From NCBI RefSeq assembly GCF_040054535.1, contig NC_090778.1, forward strand, positions 15,722,501 to 15,786,500: DNA of 64,000 nt, read 5' to 3'. The notes beneath the pieces were generated by a model that did no database searches, was not told the origin of the DNA, and was given only the letters and a program-made list of their open reading frames with translations. Made by a program: the position numbers and the translations under genes. This DNA is from Antennarius striatus. Its lineage: Eukaryota; Chordata; Actinopteri; Lophiiformes; Antennariidae. This document shows, in pieces, positions 1 through 35,204 of this stretch. The stretch's first letter is position 1, and each line of letters starts with the position of its first letter.

Positions 1-1664
1 CAGCGTACTGTGTACGCATTAAAGTGTTTGCATTTTAAATGTAGCGTGTTTGTGTCCCTGTGGCCTTCAGCTCACAGGTAAACAGTGAACCCACGACTGC
101 GGCTCCAACCCTCCCTTAAGTCATCACAGCATCAGATAAGTGATCAACAGTGGAGACACTACAGAAGAGAGGCTGACCCCACCACCCGCCTGCTGCCATA
201 AATAAACTGAATGGAGGGGGGGTGAACTGTGTCTACCGCTCTAATCATGGGATACGAGTCATTGCGATGAATGTAACCTGTATGAAAGTTACACTCTCCA
301 GTTTACATCAAAAATATTTAAAGAGGTATTGTTCCAGCTGCTATACTGACAACTGTGTCTCATATTTTGTTCACATCATTTAGAGATTAGAGAAACTATA
401 GTTTATGCATATTGTCAGAATAACAACATAGATTGAACTGTTTTCCATTATTATTCTTTTCATTTTACGTACTGTTAATTTACATGATCAGAAAATGGAT
501 TGTAGGTTAAATATTAGCACATATTAACACGGGTCACACTGCAATATTAATAATATACCATAAATGACATAACAATCATAAGAATACTTATAAGTTACAT
601 GATCTACATGTAAATTATTAATGGGCTTTCATGAAGCCAGCCGTCCATCTTTAGAGAGGTCTAAATGCAAATTAAGTCAAACTGCAACTTGATCCCATGA
701 ACATCCTTGATTTGGGCTAACTGATGCTAACGTTATGGTCAGGCACATTTTGAAACATCATCAAACCAGAGATCTCCTTTACAGCTACGATTATATTACA
801 AGAAAAATAAAAATGTGACTGTAGGAGGGGTGAGAAGAGAGCATGACTCGTTATCCCTTTCCTGCTGAGACACACATCAACACTGCTATTCAGGGCACGG
901 CAGCCATTCCTGATTAGCTCCAGCATCTCATCAATAGGCCTGACTGTCTGTTCTGGCCTTTGGACAAATAGCCCTTTCTATTCAACTTGACTTCATACGC
1001 TTCTAATGGCTGGAACAGCTCAGGGAAGAGTTAATTATTGTGCAGCACATGGCTGGCATACAACACCATGGCTCCTCCAGTTCCACAAGTGTGAATGTGT
1101 CACAAGACACCAGCATTTTAGCACATGTGATGAAGAGGGAAATACGGAGCCTCAATATGTTTGTACAGAGTGTGAGGAGAGGGTTTTCAGTTAATAGATC
1201 AGGCGGATTCAGCCAATCACAGGAGTCGTGCATAATGGAATACAAACAGAAACATCACATGGTGGATAATCACCAGTATGTGTTGATAAATTGGATATAT
1301 ACATTTCTAAAGCACCACCACCGGCTAACCAGCAAAGACAGACACACACCACCCTCATTAACACACATATTACACTGTCACTATCAGTATGTGGTTGTGT
1401 GTCATGTGAAATCCCCAGTCTTTGAACTTATCACCATTATTACCTAATGGCTTGATTTTAATTCACTGTGAAATTCCAGAATAAGGTTAAGACTGTATGA
1501 CGAATGTTTTCCATCAGATGATTCATGACGTCCTATGGGTGCCTATAGCTGACTGTCACACCGCATTCTGAGATGAGCGGCAACACAATTAATGATTTAT
1601 GAACCCAGCTACGCTTTAAAGTTTCTTTGGCTAATAGTTTAGATGTTCTGTCCATTCACACACA

Positions 1665-1729
<65 letters not shown>

Positions 1730-3840
1730 GGAGTTTCTTTAATTTGAAACTCCGTGTGAAGCTACATGGATGAGATCAGTTCACCTGTAGGACCACAGGG
1801 AGTAACCACGGCAGTCAGTGATCTACCTCATCAAAAATACATCAAGGTCTTTCCCCTCAGGACATCTGTATGCAATGAAATATTAACCAAATAGAGTGTT
1901 ACCCGCAGACAACCATCAGCACCTTTTCCTTCACTTAAATCTGTAGGTTTTTTTCATTAAAGCCACCCATACATCAGCTGTGGGAACTAAACCCAGGAGC
2001 AGCTCGTAGTGCAGTCATATGATCTCTGCCTTTGTGTCCATCTCTGTCTCATTGTTCAGCCTTAAGCGTGTTGACTTGAGCTGTGTTGGCTGTTTTCACA
2101 GGACCGTCACTCTCTTCTACACAAACGGCGATACACCTACACACACATACTATCTCATATAAATTTTATTTAACTTTGCTATATATTTAAAAACATGTGC
2201 TTCATTTTTCAACTTCTCACTCAAATGTATAGACTACAAACCTTCACCACAGCTTAGCATTCCCTCCAAATGGTCCTGTCTCTCCATTTATTGATATCCT
2301 AGTTATGCAACACTTACATTAGATTCTTCACCAAGCAAAAACCACACCTATGGAACCCTGAACCACTCATGACTTTTTGTCTCTTGAAACCAGCTGTTCC
2401 AGAAGAGTCAGGAATTCCTGTTTTGCTGGTCAGATTATGCCAAAAATTGAATCACTTGTTCACATTGACCCATATACCTACTACTGATAGTCGTTTAGGG
2501 CAAATATGTTTAGAACTTAAATGACTGCAGTCGGGTTGGTTTAGTCATTGAGGAAAGTGGAAAAAATTATTCACCTGGATTTACGTCAAACATGAATTAT
2601 TAAAAAAATAAAATATCCCAGAGAGATTTTGTGTTATCCTGCTAACAGTGTACTGATCACACTTCCATCATATTTTATATTTACAGACTTTTAAATGCAA
2701 ATAACAGGTTTGACACGAATTTAAAACTGCAGCAAGCCCTGCCAGTCTGTTGTGTGTTTGGCCAACTTTGTTTTGGGCCCCTACCTGCATCAGTATGTTG
2801 AGTATTACCTGTTTTGCCAGAATCTAATAATGTCGTGTCTCAAACTGCATCTCAGGTTTGGGTTCTCAGCAGCAGAAACAGGCATGCACACGTTAGACTT
2901 CATTTAGTCATGCTGTTGTCAGAGGGTGAGCTCTTCAAAAGAGGAGTCACTCACTGGCATTTGAAAATGCTCGGAGGCCCATTCAAACCTGCTCTCATTA
3001 GCTGACAGGGAGACAGATTGACAGCTGTGATATCCAGGTCTGTTTTAGGCACCACTGCTGCTATGACTACCTGGAAAACCTGTATCTGATTCAGTTTCAC
3101 ACTAATAACACCTTTGTTGGATCGATCACAAGCAGCAGGCGCCATAAACACGTTTAACTGTGTTATCTGCTGCCCCCTGGTGGATGTAAGTAGATAGCTA
3201 GATATGCTTCATTTATCCCAAACTGGGAAATTTAAGAAGTATTAAAAGTATTTTATTTATTTATTTATTATATTTATATATTTTCATTTATTATATTTAT
3301 TGATTTATTTATTATAAAAGTAAAAAGTATTAAAGTAAGTTAAAAAAAATACAGAAATTGCTGACAGGTCTTGTCTAACCTGATAGGAATATGTGCATTT
3401 CAGATGGTAAGAAACTATCGGAATCCATAAATACAAATCAGGAACAATCCACACCCATTGTGAGCAGACATTACTTGAATTACAAGGCCTTTAGTGAGGG
3501 TTTTGATAAGACTTGATTAAACTGATGGAAACTATAATGATTTAGAGGCTCCAATTAGTGCCATTCCTTTTTCCATTCATTCTTATTCTAAATTGAAAAC
3601 AGGATTGACAAAGCTCATCAAAACCGAGATGATGCCTTCCTCTTCAAAGTGTTTTGGTCCAGAGAAAATATTGTTAACTTATGGAAAATAAAATGGCACT
3701 CAAAAACAAACCTTATGAGCTTTTTTGATCCCGATGTACTGAAACGGGTTGTTATAAGGCAGTCAAACACGAGCGTTCACCAAGGATGAATTATAATTGT
3801 TTTTATGTTGTTAAAGAAACACCACCAACAACAATGATTA
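1..3840. other. Intergenic DNA, no gene recognised
   Basis: The open frames here are short, overlap on both strands, and show no family motif or splice-consistent exon chain. Visible structure is a (CA)n tract at 1657-1728, an AT-rich run near 3250-3330, and a short stretch near 3207-3235 that resembles the 3' tail of fish LINEs (a 'TTTATCCCA...GGGAAATT' type). It lies downstream of the pi4ka 3' end, so it is intergenic or part of an intron of a gene outside the window. Confidence 0.6.
1657..1728. repeat. (CA)n microsatellite
   Basis: Almost pure CA dinucleotide run with one early interruption (CAGA). Confidence 0.97.
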
Positions 3841-3844
3841 TTCA

Positions 3845-4798
3845 CTTAAGTTAACAGATCTTTATTTGATTCATATCTTATGCATTCTCTTTCAAAAGGC
3901 ATGACGATAGAAAAGACAGAAATGGGTCATGAATATAAATATAGAAAGAGAGTCAGTATCTTTACAGTCAGTAACATCACAGAGGCTTAGCTAGCTGTAT
4001 GGACATGAGGCACAGCACTTTGGATTAGCAAAATAACTTTGACCAAAAGCCACAGAGGACACAGGCTACATGGTACCACCTTTCTTCATGCAGTGCTCAA
4101 CGTTCAAGCTGTGTCTTACCTTCATTCATAAACAGTAGAAAATTTTTATTTATATTCAACATCTTCCTTCTACCTTTGGCAATGCTAAAAAATATAAAAC
4201 TAAGCCCCACTGTTTTCCAGAACTCATGTGCATCGATTTCCCAGATATACCTACAAATACCCAAAAATACAATTTAACCCATGTCTTTACAATCAATCAC
4301 CAGCGTTAAATACAAAATAAGTGCCATGCTACAGATCAACCAAATCTGACTAATCCATCAAAAGAGGAGCACAGTAGTACAGTCAAGTACAAAATGACAG
4401 AATAGGCCACATTGGTCAGAACCGGTCCATTTCAGATGGTTCAAGTATCAAACCCCAAAAAAGATCCACATTCACCGACATCACAAGTCTGATTAAACAT
4501 CTACTGAGCATGCAGATTGTTAAGTCTTTACTCTCAGTGCAAGAAATCAAGATGCTAGCGCGCTACTTTAATAATGACCAATAATAACAATAAAACATCA
4601 ATAATAAATAAAGAAGAAATAACTAACAGACAAAAATGGTTTGAGAGGAACTGAACAGCAAGAGCATAAAACAAAGAACGACATCCAAAGATATCGATCA
4701 CAATGGAAACAAGGAGCCACAAACTGAACATCAACAAAGTTAAGCACACACACTCATGCATCGTACATTGGGTGGTTGGCCTGTGTTCAGGCAGACGT
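3845..4798 (-). other. pi4ka: pi4ka 3' UTR with polyadenylation signal
   Basis: On the minus strand this follows the pi4ka stop codon at 4799-4801. A minus-strand AATAAA (plus TTTATT at 3861-3866) suggests cleavage near 3845; a second TTTATT at about 4147 could give a shorter 3' end. The open frames in this stretch extend read-through of the last exons and are not separate genes. The cleavage site is inferred. Confidence 0.55.
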
Positions 4799-27910
<23,112 letters not shown>

Positions 27911-28285
27911 GTTCACCCAACAACATCCAGTGATCTCAATTGATCGAGTGGAGGAAGCGAGCAAAGCCGCGGCAACAGGCAGGACCGCAGTACGGCAAGA
28001 GAGCAGGGACAATCCTCCGAACCGCGAACACAGTCACTAAAGGGTCACGGGTTGACGACCGAACGAGAGTGGAGAAATAAAAGAAGTCAGTCTGTCGACA
28101 TGTGTCAACATTTCTTCTAAGATGTCTTGCATTTCTTTTGTGTTAGTGTGCGTCTTTATTGCGCAGGATTAACATTTTTGGGACATCAGGGGCGCTACGT
28201 CATCACACGTGACAGGAAGTGTTCGTTTGCTAGCTGTCAGCTGATAAAGCAGCAACAACGTCGGCAGTCCTGACGGAGGTTAAAG
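27911..28285. promoter_or_regulatory. Divergent pi4ka/snap29 promoter region with untranslated snap29 exon 1
   Basis: pi4ka starts leftward at 27910 and snap29 is read rightward from about 28215, leaving about 300 bp. The segment is richer in CpG than its surroundings. An E-box with the TFEB/USF half-site CACGTGAC (28206-28213) overlaps an ETS-type CAGGAAGT (28213-28220). No TATA box stands out. A plausible donor (TAAAG|GTTTGT, exon end 28285) would close an untranslated snap29 exon 1, because the snap29 ATG lies in the next exon. Start sites are inferred. Confidence 0.55.
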
Positions 28286-28564
28286 GTTTGTTCGTTAAAT
28301 TCATCTGGCTTTTGGTATTTATAACTTGTTATGACCCTTTTACGAGACTAAAATGTCCATCCTGGCACAGCACTGCATAATGTTAGCTCACGGCTAACAT
28401 TGAATGGTAGTCATACTTATGTTATTTACTAGCTAGCTAACGCCGTTTAGCTGATGGAACGTAAATATACATAAATATCAGTCACCTTGAGTTACCATAA
28501 TTTAATGGTTATTAAATGACCATGGTTCACAAGTTGCTTAATTCTTGAGTGTTGTACCAAAATG

Positions 28565-29245
28565 AAGCTGCTTCTTCTCCTTTCGGCTTTTCCCTTCAGG
28601 GGTCGCCACAGTGAATCAGTTGCCTCCATCTAACCCTGTCTTCTGCATCCTCTTCTCTCACACCAACTACCTTCATGTCCTCTTTCACTACATCCATAAA
28701 CCTCCTCTGTGGTCTTCCTCTAGGCCTCCTGCCTGGCAGTTCAAAACTCAGCATCCTTCTACCAATATATTCACTATCTGTCCTCTGGACATGTCCAAAC
28801 CATCTCAGTCTGGTCTCTCTGACTTTATCTCCAAAACCTCTAACATGTGCTGTCCCTCTGATGTACTCATTCCTGATCCTATCCTTCCTAGTCACTCCCA
28901 AAGAGAACCTCAGCATCTTCATCTCTGCTACCTCCAGCTCTGTCTCCTGTCATTTCCTCAGTGACACTGTCTCTAGGCCAAACAACATCGCTGGTCTCAC
29001 CACAGTTTTGTACACCTTTCCTTTCATTTTAGCTGAAACTCTTCTATCACACATCACACCTGACACTTTCCTCCACCCGTACCATCCTGCCTGTACACGC
29101 TTCTTCACCTCTTTTCCACACTCTCCATTGCTCTGGACTGTTGACCCTAAGTACTTCAAATCCTCCACTTTCTTGATCTCTTCTCCCTGTGACCTCACTC
29201 TTCTACTTGGGACAGTTTTTTTTAACATTGTCAAAAAACATTCTG
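28565..29245 (-). mobile_element. 5'-truncated RTE-type LINE fragment
   Basis: On the minus strand one frame runs from 29234 to 28596 and encodes the C-terminal part of a LINE polyprotein. Landmarks are VEDLKYLGSTVQSNGE, KGKVYKTVVRPAMLFGLETV, LRWFGHVQRTDSEYIGRRML and GRPQRRFMDVVKEDMK. It is interrupted once, by an in-frame TGA at 28950-28952 where related elements have arginine. The 3' end reads 'GTGGCGACCCCTGAAGGG' followed by AAGCCGAAAGGAGAAGAAG, typical of these elements. It inserted in snap29 intron 1 opposite to the gene. Its low divergence suggests it is fairly young. Confidence 0.85.
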
Positions 29246-29376
29246 TTAGTTCTTTCCTGACAGATTAGCTCTTAAGATAGTGGCTTGACTACAATGAAGA
29301 TCCAGATGAGATACGTTAAAAGCTGTACAGAAGGCCAGAGCCTAGTAATTTGTCAAATTTTGTGTGTGCTCCACAG

Positions 29377-30973
29377 ATGGCGTACCCTAAATCCCACAAC
29401 CCATTTGCAGATGATGATGAGGATTTTGAGCCTAAAAGTAGAGGGCTTGATGATGACCCTGACGACATTGGGTTAAGTGATGCAGAGAGGAGGCAGAGGT
29501 ATCTTAAACAGGAAGTGATGCATAAAGCTCAGTCTGCTGTTGACAGTAGTTACCGTTCCCTCGGCCTCATCTATGAATCGGAGAAGATGGGTGTAGAAAC
29601 AGCTGAGGTATGTAGCATAAGTTGTAACCTGATAGGCAAAGGACTTCCTTGTCTCTGAAAGCATGAATATTAGCCCAAAAAAGTCATTCTTGTCATCTGT
29701 CACGTTTGCTTTTTTTATTTTGTCATCTCTACTAAGGAGTTGATGCGACAAGGTGAGGCACTAAAAAGAACCGACAAGATGTTGGATAGCATGGATCAGA
29801 ACCTGAAGACAAGTCAGAGACACATTACTAGTATCAAGAGTGTGTGGGGTGGCCTCGTCAACTACTTCAGGGGCAAGCCAGAGACAAAGCCACCGCCCGA
29901 GGAGCCAAAAGCATACCAGGCCAGCGAAAGGTTTGATTCACTACGGTGTTGTTGATAAATTAGTTCATATGCTTGAGCCAAGCACGGATAATTTCAACAT
30001 TTTGATGTGAGTTGGCAAGTGTAAGCAGGACTCCAGTATCTGGAAGACCATTTTAGCTACACCCAAATGTTTTTCAGATCACATGATTTTGCGGACATAC
30101 TAGTGATCCTTTGACCCTGCGTTCCAGTGCCAGTTTTACACCGACTTTGTTCATTTTTAATTAAATTTCTAATAAATACAATATAAGAAAGAATGATAAT
30201 TTAGTAATTGTGTGATGCTACCATGAAATTAATGGTTTTGCCATTTTCACAATTTAGTCACTGAATATCATTGACCTCACTAAATGGTTGTATAACGCTT
30301 ATCTAACTTTCAGCTTACAGGGTGCCCTGTCCAGCAGCAGAGAACAGGAAGATAAGTACCAAGCCAGCCACCCCAACCTAAGAAAGTTAAATGTTGGAGG
30401 TAATGGTGTACACATGAGTACGTTATAGCCACATCACAAATGGCTTGCATTATTTTTCCTTTCTATGTTAAAGGTTTTGGAGATTCCCCATCGCTAGATG
30501 ATGGGTCGGTTAGACAGAACGGATACCCACAAAACAGACACCTCAGGGAGGCTCACCAGACCCTTGACAAAAATTTAGGTAAAAAGAAAATTCCATCATT
30601 TACACATCATGGAATGCAGATACAGAAAAGTTTGCAAATCAATTTAATTAATTTTGCAATATATTACAAAAGCAGGTTTTGTAAGTCAATTTTGTTATAC
30701 TTAAACTTAGGTCAAAAACCATAAAGTAAAATGTTATTTTTCCAGAAGTTTAGTTTTGTCATCCACTCCACAGTCCACAACTAAACCACAATGTCCTTTG
30801 TGAATCCACTAGATGGAATGTGTGAAGGCCTGAGCAGACTGAAGAACCTCGGACTGGGTCTCCAGTCTGAGATTGACAGCCAGGACAACTCCATTGATTC
30901 TTTACTGAACAGAGTGGACAAGATGGATGTCAAGATACAAAACACAAACCAACAGATGAAAAAACTCAAATAA
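29377..30973 (+). CDS. snap29: Synaptosomal-associated protein 29 (SNAP29), complete
   Basis: SNAP29 is a Qbc-SNARE that pairs with syntaxins (for example STX17 and VAMP8 in autophagosome-lysosome fusion) and acts in general membrane traffic. The five coding exons are 29377-29607, 29737-29930, 30314-30399, 30474-30578 and 30813-30973. They join in phase to 258 residues, the human length. The N-terminus has the EHD-binding NPF motif ([11 protein letters not shown]). The Qb SNARE helix spans about residues 60-120 ([16 protein letters not shown], then [15 protein letters not shown]). The Qc helix lies at the C-terminus ([20 protein letters not shown]). There is no palmitoylated cysteine cluster, as expected for SNAP29 rather than SNAP25 or SNAP23. 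The ATG is the first three bases of its exon, directly after a CCACAG acceptor, so the leader is in an upstream exon. The gene diverges from pi4ka and converges with the sbspon-like gene. Confidence 0.96.
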
Positions 30974-31835
30974 AACTTGGACACACCTTAGAGATATTAA
31001 CAGGTCAGCCCCTCACTCAAATCTCCACCCTGGCCACTGCGGACTAAAAAAGGCACTTTGATGTTGATTATGAAAGGTTTTATCGAATGTGCAAGTTAAG
31101 CAGATAGTCTAATTCATCCATATTTTCATTCCGGATAACTGAAATGTCATTTTTTCTGCTCTCCACTCTTGTTTATTTGTGTGCTTTTGAAGGGAAGACT
31201 AAAATCTGATGTCTGTGTCCAGATCAAGGTGGCTTTTTCTCCCTAATGAAGCTTTGTTGCACTTCTTCTGAATATAGTCTGTTAAATCATCTAAATTATA
31301 GCCCGATGACCTTGTCTCTATTGCCAAACATGATGGCTACTAATTCAGTTTAATCACTACGTGGCTCGTATTTCAGGCAGAGCAGATTCATGGGGAGACA
31401 AACTTATGTCTGAAATGTCTCTGATTCATATTTCATTGCTAACATATTAATGTACTCACCTTCACCTAAATGTGAAAACTTTCTTATGTCACTTTTGCCT
31501 TACATATTATTTGTGTTCAAATCAGAAAAGTGTTTACAGTCACCGTTTAATGATCTACTGTGATTCTTACCTTCAAGTTACATTTTTGTGCTTTCATACA
31601 CTCTCTAGCCTTATACAGATTCTTTCTAATGCTAAATATAGTGAATGTTGCAGAATGTGTTTGGCATCAACAAACTTACTAGCTGTTAATGTGAATTTTT
31701 CTATATTCTCCTTCCCTTGACAACATTTATGAGAAATTGTATTATGAAAAGTGAGTGAAAAAACAAACTTGTTGTAACGGATCCACGTTATCTTGTATTT
31801 TATTCAGAAAAACAATAAACACATTTGCATCTCTG
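30974..31835 (+). other. snap29: snap29 3' UTR and poly(A) signal
   Basis: AATAAA at 31814-31819 is followed by T/GT-rich sequence, a normal vertebrate 3'-end arrangement. No competing gene frame lies between the stop and this signal. Confidence 0.6.
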
Positions 31836-31839
31836 TTTT

Positions 31840-34800
31840 TTTGCGTTTCCTTTCCAGTAGAGCAGCCAGTCCAAAGTGCCACTAGGTGCCGCTACATCTC
31901 AGGGATGGAATTTTCATGGGTTATTGAAGAATAAAACCGTGAATGATTTGTGTTTCATTTTCTTTATACAATGTGGTGTAACAGGTGTGGAATAGATGTG
32001 TAGATTTTACAAACCAAGTGTTCTGATTGGTTTAAAATAATCATGTATAGTAAATACATGTACTATTCCCAAAATATACAAGCCTCAATATTTGAAAAAT
32101 TATCATTTAATTTATTTACTATCAATTTTAACTTCAATCAAAGTTGACCAAAATAACTCTTGTAATGAGACACTGAATATTGCTTTTGTTTACGTTTTGG
32201 TTGTTTTTTTTCATTATAGGATGTGTATATTTTATGTTTACTGGATCTGTTGTGTAACAGCTGTGTTGCTGCGTGTCGCTCAGGTCCTCGTGTCACAGTG
32301 TCTATTCATTATCATTCCTCTCTGCTGGACCAGCTGCTCCGACAGAGGCCCACATTAGGATGACTTCCTAATTACAGTACACGCTTCCCAAAAACATAAA
32401 GTATAAGCATAACACAGGAGAAATGGGGGTACCAACTAACCAAGGCCCCAAGAAGAGAGAGCCCCCTCATGTCTGAATTTGAAGAGGGATTTTTTTTTTA
32501 ATGTTGTTTGGATGTGTTGACAGTAATTTCATTTTTACCCCCCATTTTTATACCCTATTTTTATACCCCATTTTTTCATTTTTAGCCAGGCTTATTTGAA
32601 TGCTGCAGAATGAAGTCCTTTGAGAAGTAGACAAATAATTCTGGTAAGCACAAAATTGGAATTGTCTTCACAGTGTCAATTTTTTTTTTTTTGTTGGGAC
32701 AAGTCCATTAACCGACATGAAATGAATGATCTTGGTTAGGTTTGAAATCCGGTTGGATTGGCTGATGTTGAAGGGTAGGTAGGGGGTGTTAAGGGCAGAT
32801 CATCCATAGCTGCACTGGACCGCAGGAAAAGAGATCCCTGTTGCATACAAATAAATTTAGTGATGGAAAAGAGTGTTTGGGTTAAGGACAGAAAATGTTT
32901 CTAGTTGCAGGGAACATTTATCCGGGTATGAGATCTATTATTGGCTTTTGACTGAAATGTTTGATAAACTTAGTTTTGATGGGGATAAATGTAGCAGCTA
33001 AGGTGACCTCAGGTGGAAGCTGCACTCAAACCACAACCACACGGAAGTCATCTCCGGGTCCCTTTGCTTCATACCATCCATAGGGGGTAGGGGGGCTTTG
33101 AACAGCTGTCTTGCTAAAACTAAACAGTGGATGTGCTGTGACAAAGACTGCTACTGCAGGAATGCCCCCCTTTTCAGGGGGCATAATCCCAGAACACACT
33201 GCTGTCGGAGCCCATCAGGCACTGGGCCAGAGACGGGCCTTCCTGCCCTTTTGAAAGTGGGTTAGTAGCAGAGGCAGGGCAGCCAGGGGGGGTAAAGCCT
33301 GCTTCAGAGGGAGTGGACTGTCGCGCTATTGCCACTGTTGTAGTAAGAGAAAATAAAGAGTAGTGCTGACGGCGAGGAGTTTGAAGCGGGAGGGGGGAGT
33401 ACAGAAAGTAGGGAAAGGGTGAGTAAAGAGAGATTAATGACGGTGGTAAATTGCCACTGAAATAAACGTGGGAGCAACAAGAGTATGTTTATTTTTTTGT
33501 TTTGGCTTTTTTCCACAGTCATAAAACCTCTCAAAGTTTATTACTATTCAAATTAATATGTTTTTTTATTCTAAAGAGCAGTAGATGGCCTCTAATATAA
33601 AACATTAAGCCTTAGCGGATTGCAGATATAAAGTTTGGATTATAAAAACCAAACAATCAAGCTTTATTTTCCTCACCTGTCCTCTGCAGACACCATTTGT
33701 GGCTGTGCTCCTCCCTACAATGATGGCCTGTAGCTGACTGTAGAACAAACAATATCACTAATCAGCAATAGCATGTAACTTCAGGAGTCAGAGTCCAAGT
33801 TTGGTCACTCCCTCTATGGACGCCAGTCCCAATATCATACACGGATGTGGAAAACTAGATTTCAAATTTGGTGTCTTGGTTTTCATTGTCCATAGCTGTT
33901 GCAAAAACGTATTTTTCCATGTAAATTATCCAGCCAGTCTTTTGACCTCGTCTCTGGCTATAATGTCACTAAAACAACCTGAAACTGTGGTAAAAGGGAG
34001 ATTATGGAGATTAAGTTGTTCTGCTTGTCATCATGTTGGTAAATACAGCAGGAAAACATGAAAATTACAACACAAACATGTTAAGTATGTTTCTATTAAG
34101 TTACGTATGTGTGGCAGCCCTTATCTTGCATGTAAACACTAGTGATGCTGAGGGATATACTTAGAAGAGTTATGTCCACAGTAATTGCAGAGGGGAGCAG
34201 TCAGAAATGCTAATGGTGGTTCACGTCAGTGTTCCAAGTATTGCTTAATCTGAGAGGAATGATGCAATCAAATAAAAGGAAATATAACGAGCTTGGGAGA
34301 GATGACAGTATAGTTGTTTATTTTCACTAATGGACAGTGTACATATGGTATTCATGCAGTATGCTGTGCTGCACTGGTAACATCAACATTTGCTTTACAA
34401 TAAATAAACACACACAAACTAACATAGTCTTGGGAGAAAAGGAGAGAAATCTCCCCAGAGAGAGAATCCCTCTGGTTGGATTACACCCACTCTGCTCTTA
34501 AACCAGCAGTACCAGAGATGTCGAAAGGCCTGCGGAGCCAACTGGCTGATGTTAAACCAAGGTAACGCTGTGGTTAATCTGCAGGTTACTTTCAGGAAAA
34601 CAGAAAATCTGTAGAGACTGCAGTGATGGAGAAAAAGAAATGCAGATGAAAGAACTCCAGGGAGATTCTGTTCTTATAAAGGGAAAAATATGGCTGCATT
34701 TGCTAGTTTCACTTGGTTATGCTTTACAGATAATACTCCTCTGTGATGCCAATAGAATTTTTTAGCAGGGCAGGGACCGTGATAAAATGGTAATGAAGGA

Positions 34801-34851
34801 ATTCATTTCAGTCCAGGACATGGAGGGCAGAAAAACCACAGTCAAATTCTC
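31840..34851. other. Intergenic DNA, nothing recognised
   Basis: No coherent exon chain, RNA gene or dated repeat was recognised. There is a G-rich, relatively GC-rich patch at about 33000-33420. The short frames here lack motifs. Confidence 0.5.
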
Positions 34852-34855
34852 TTAA

Positions 34856-35132
34856 CCCTCCGTTTATGTTTACGTTTTAAAGTTTGAAGATCTGGGAAAA
34901 GTAGCTAAAAAAATTTTTTTTTCAGTTTGAAACTCCTTCTGCTTGGCTTAATTATTGTATTCAACATATAATATGAAAATGGGTTATCTTACATATTTGC
35001 AACTACCCTAGGCATGTTTATAACACAATGTTGATGTTTGGGTCAATTTGACCCAGCAACCGGAACTATTTCTTTTTTGGAATTGTGAGACATATTTCAC
35101 CTCAATCTCTCTCTCTTTCACACACATACACA

Positions 35133-35204
<72 letters not shown>

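Noticed and set aside
28611..29268. Plus-strand frames of 117 and 197 codons in snap29 intron 1
   Set aside because: They are the antisense shadow of the RTE-type LINE, whose minus-strand frame carries the recognisable motifs.
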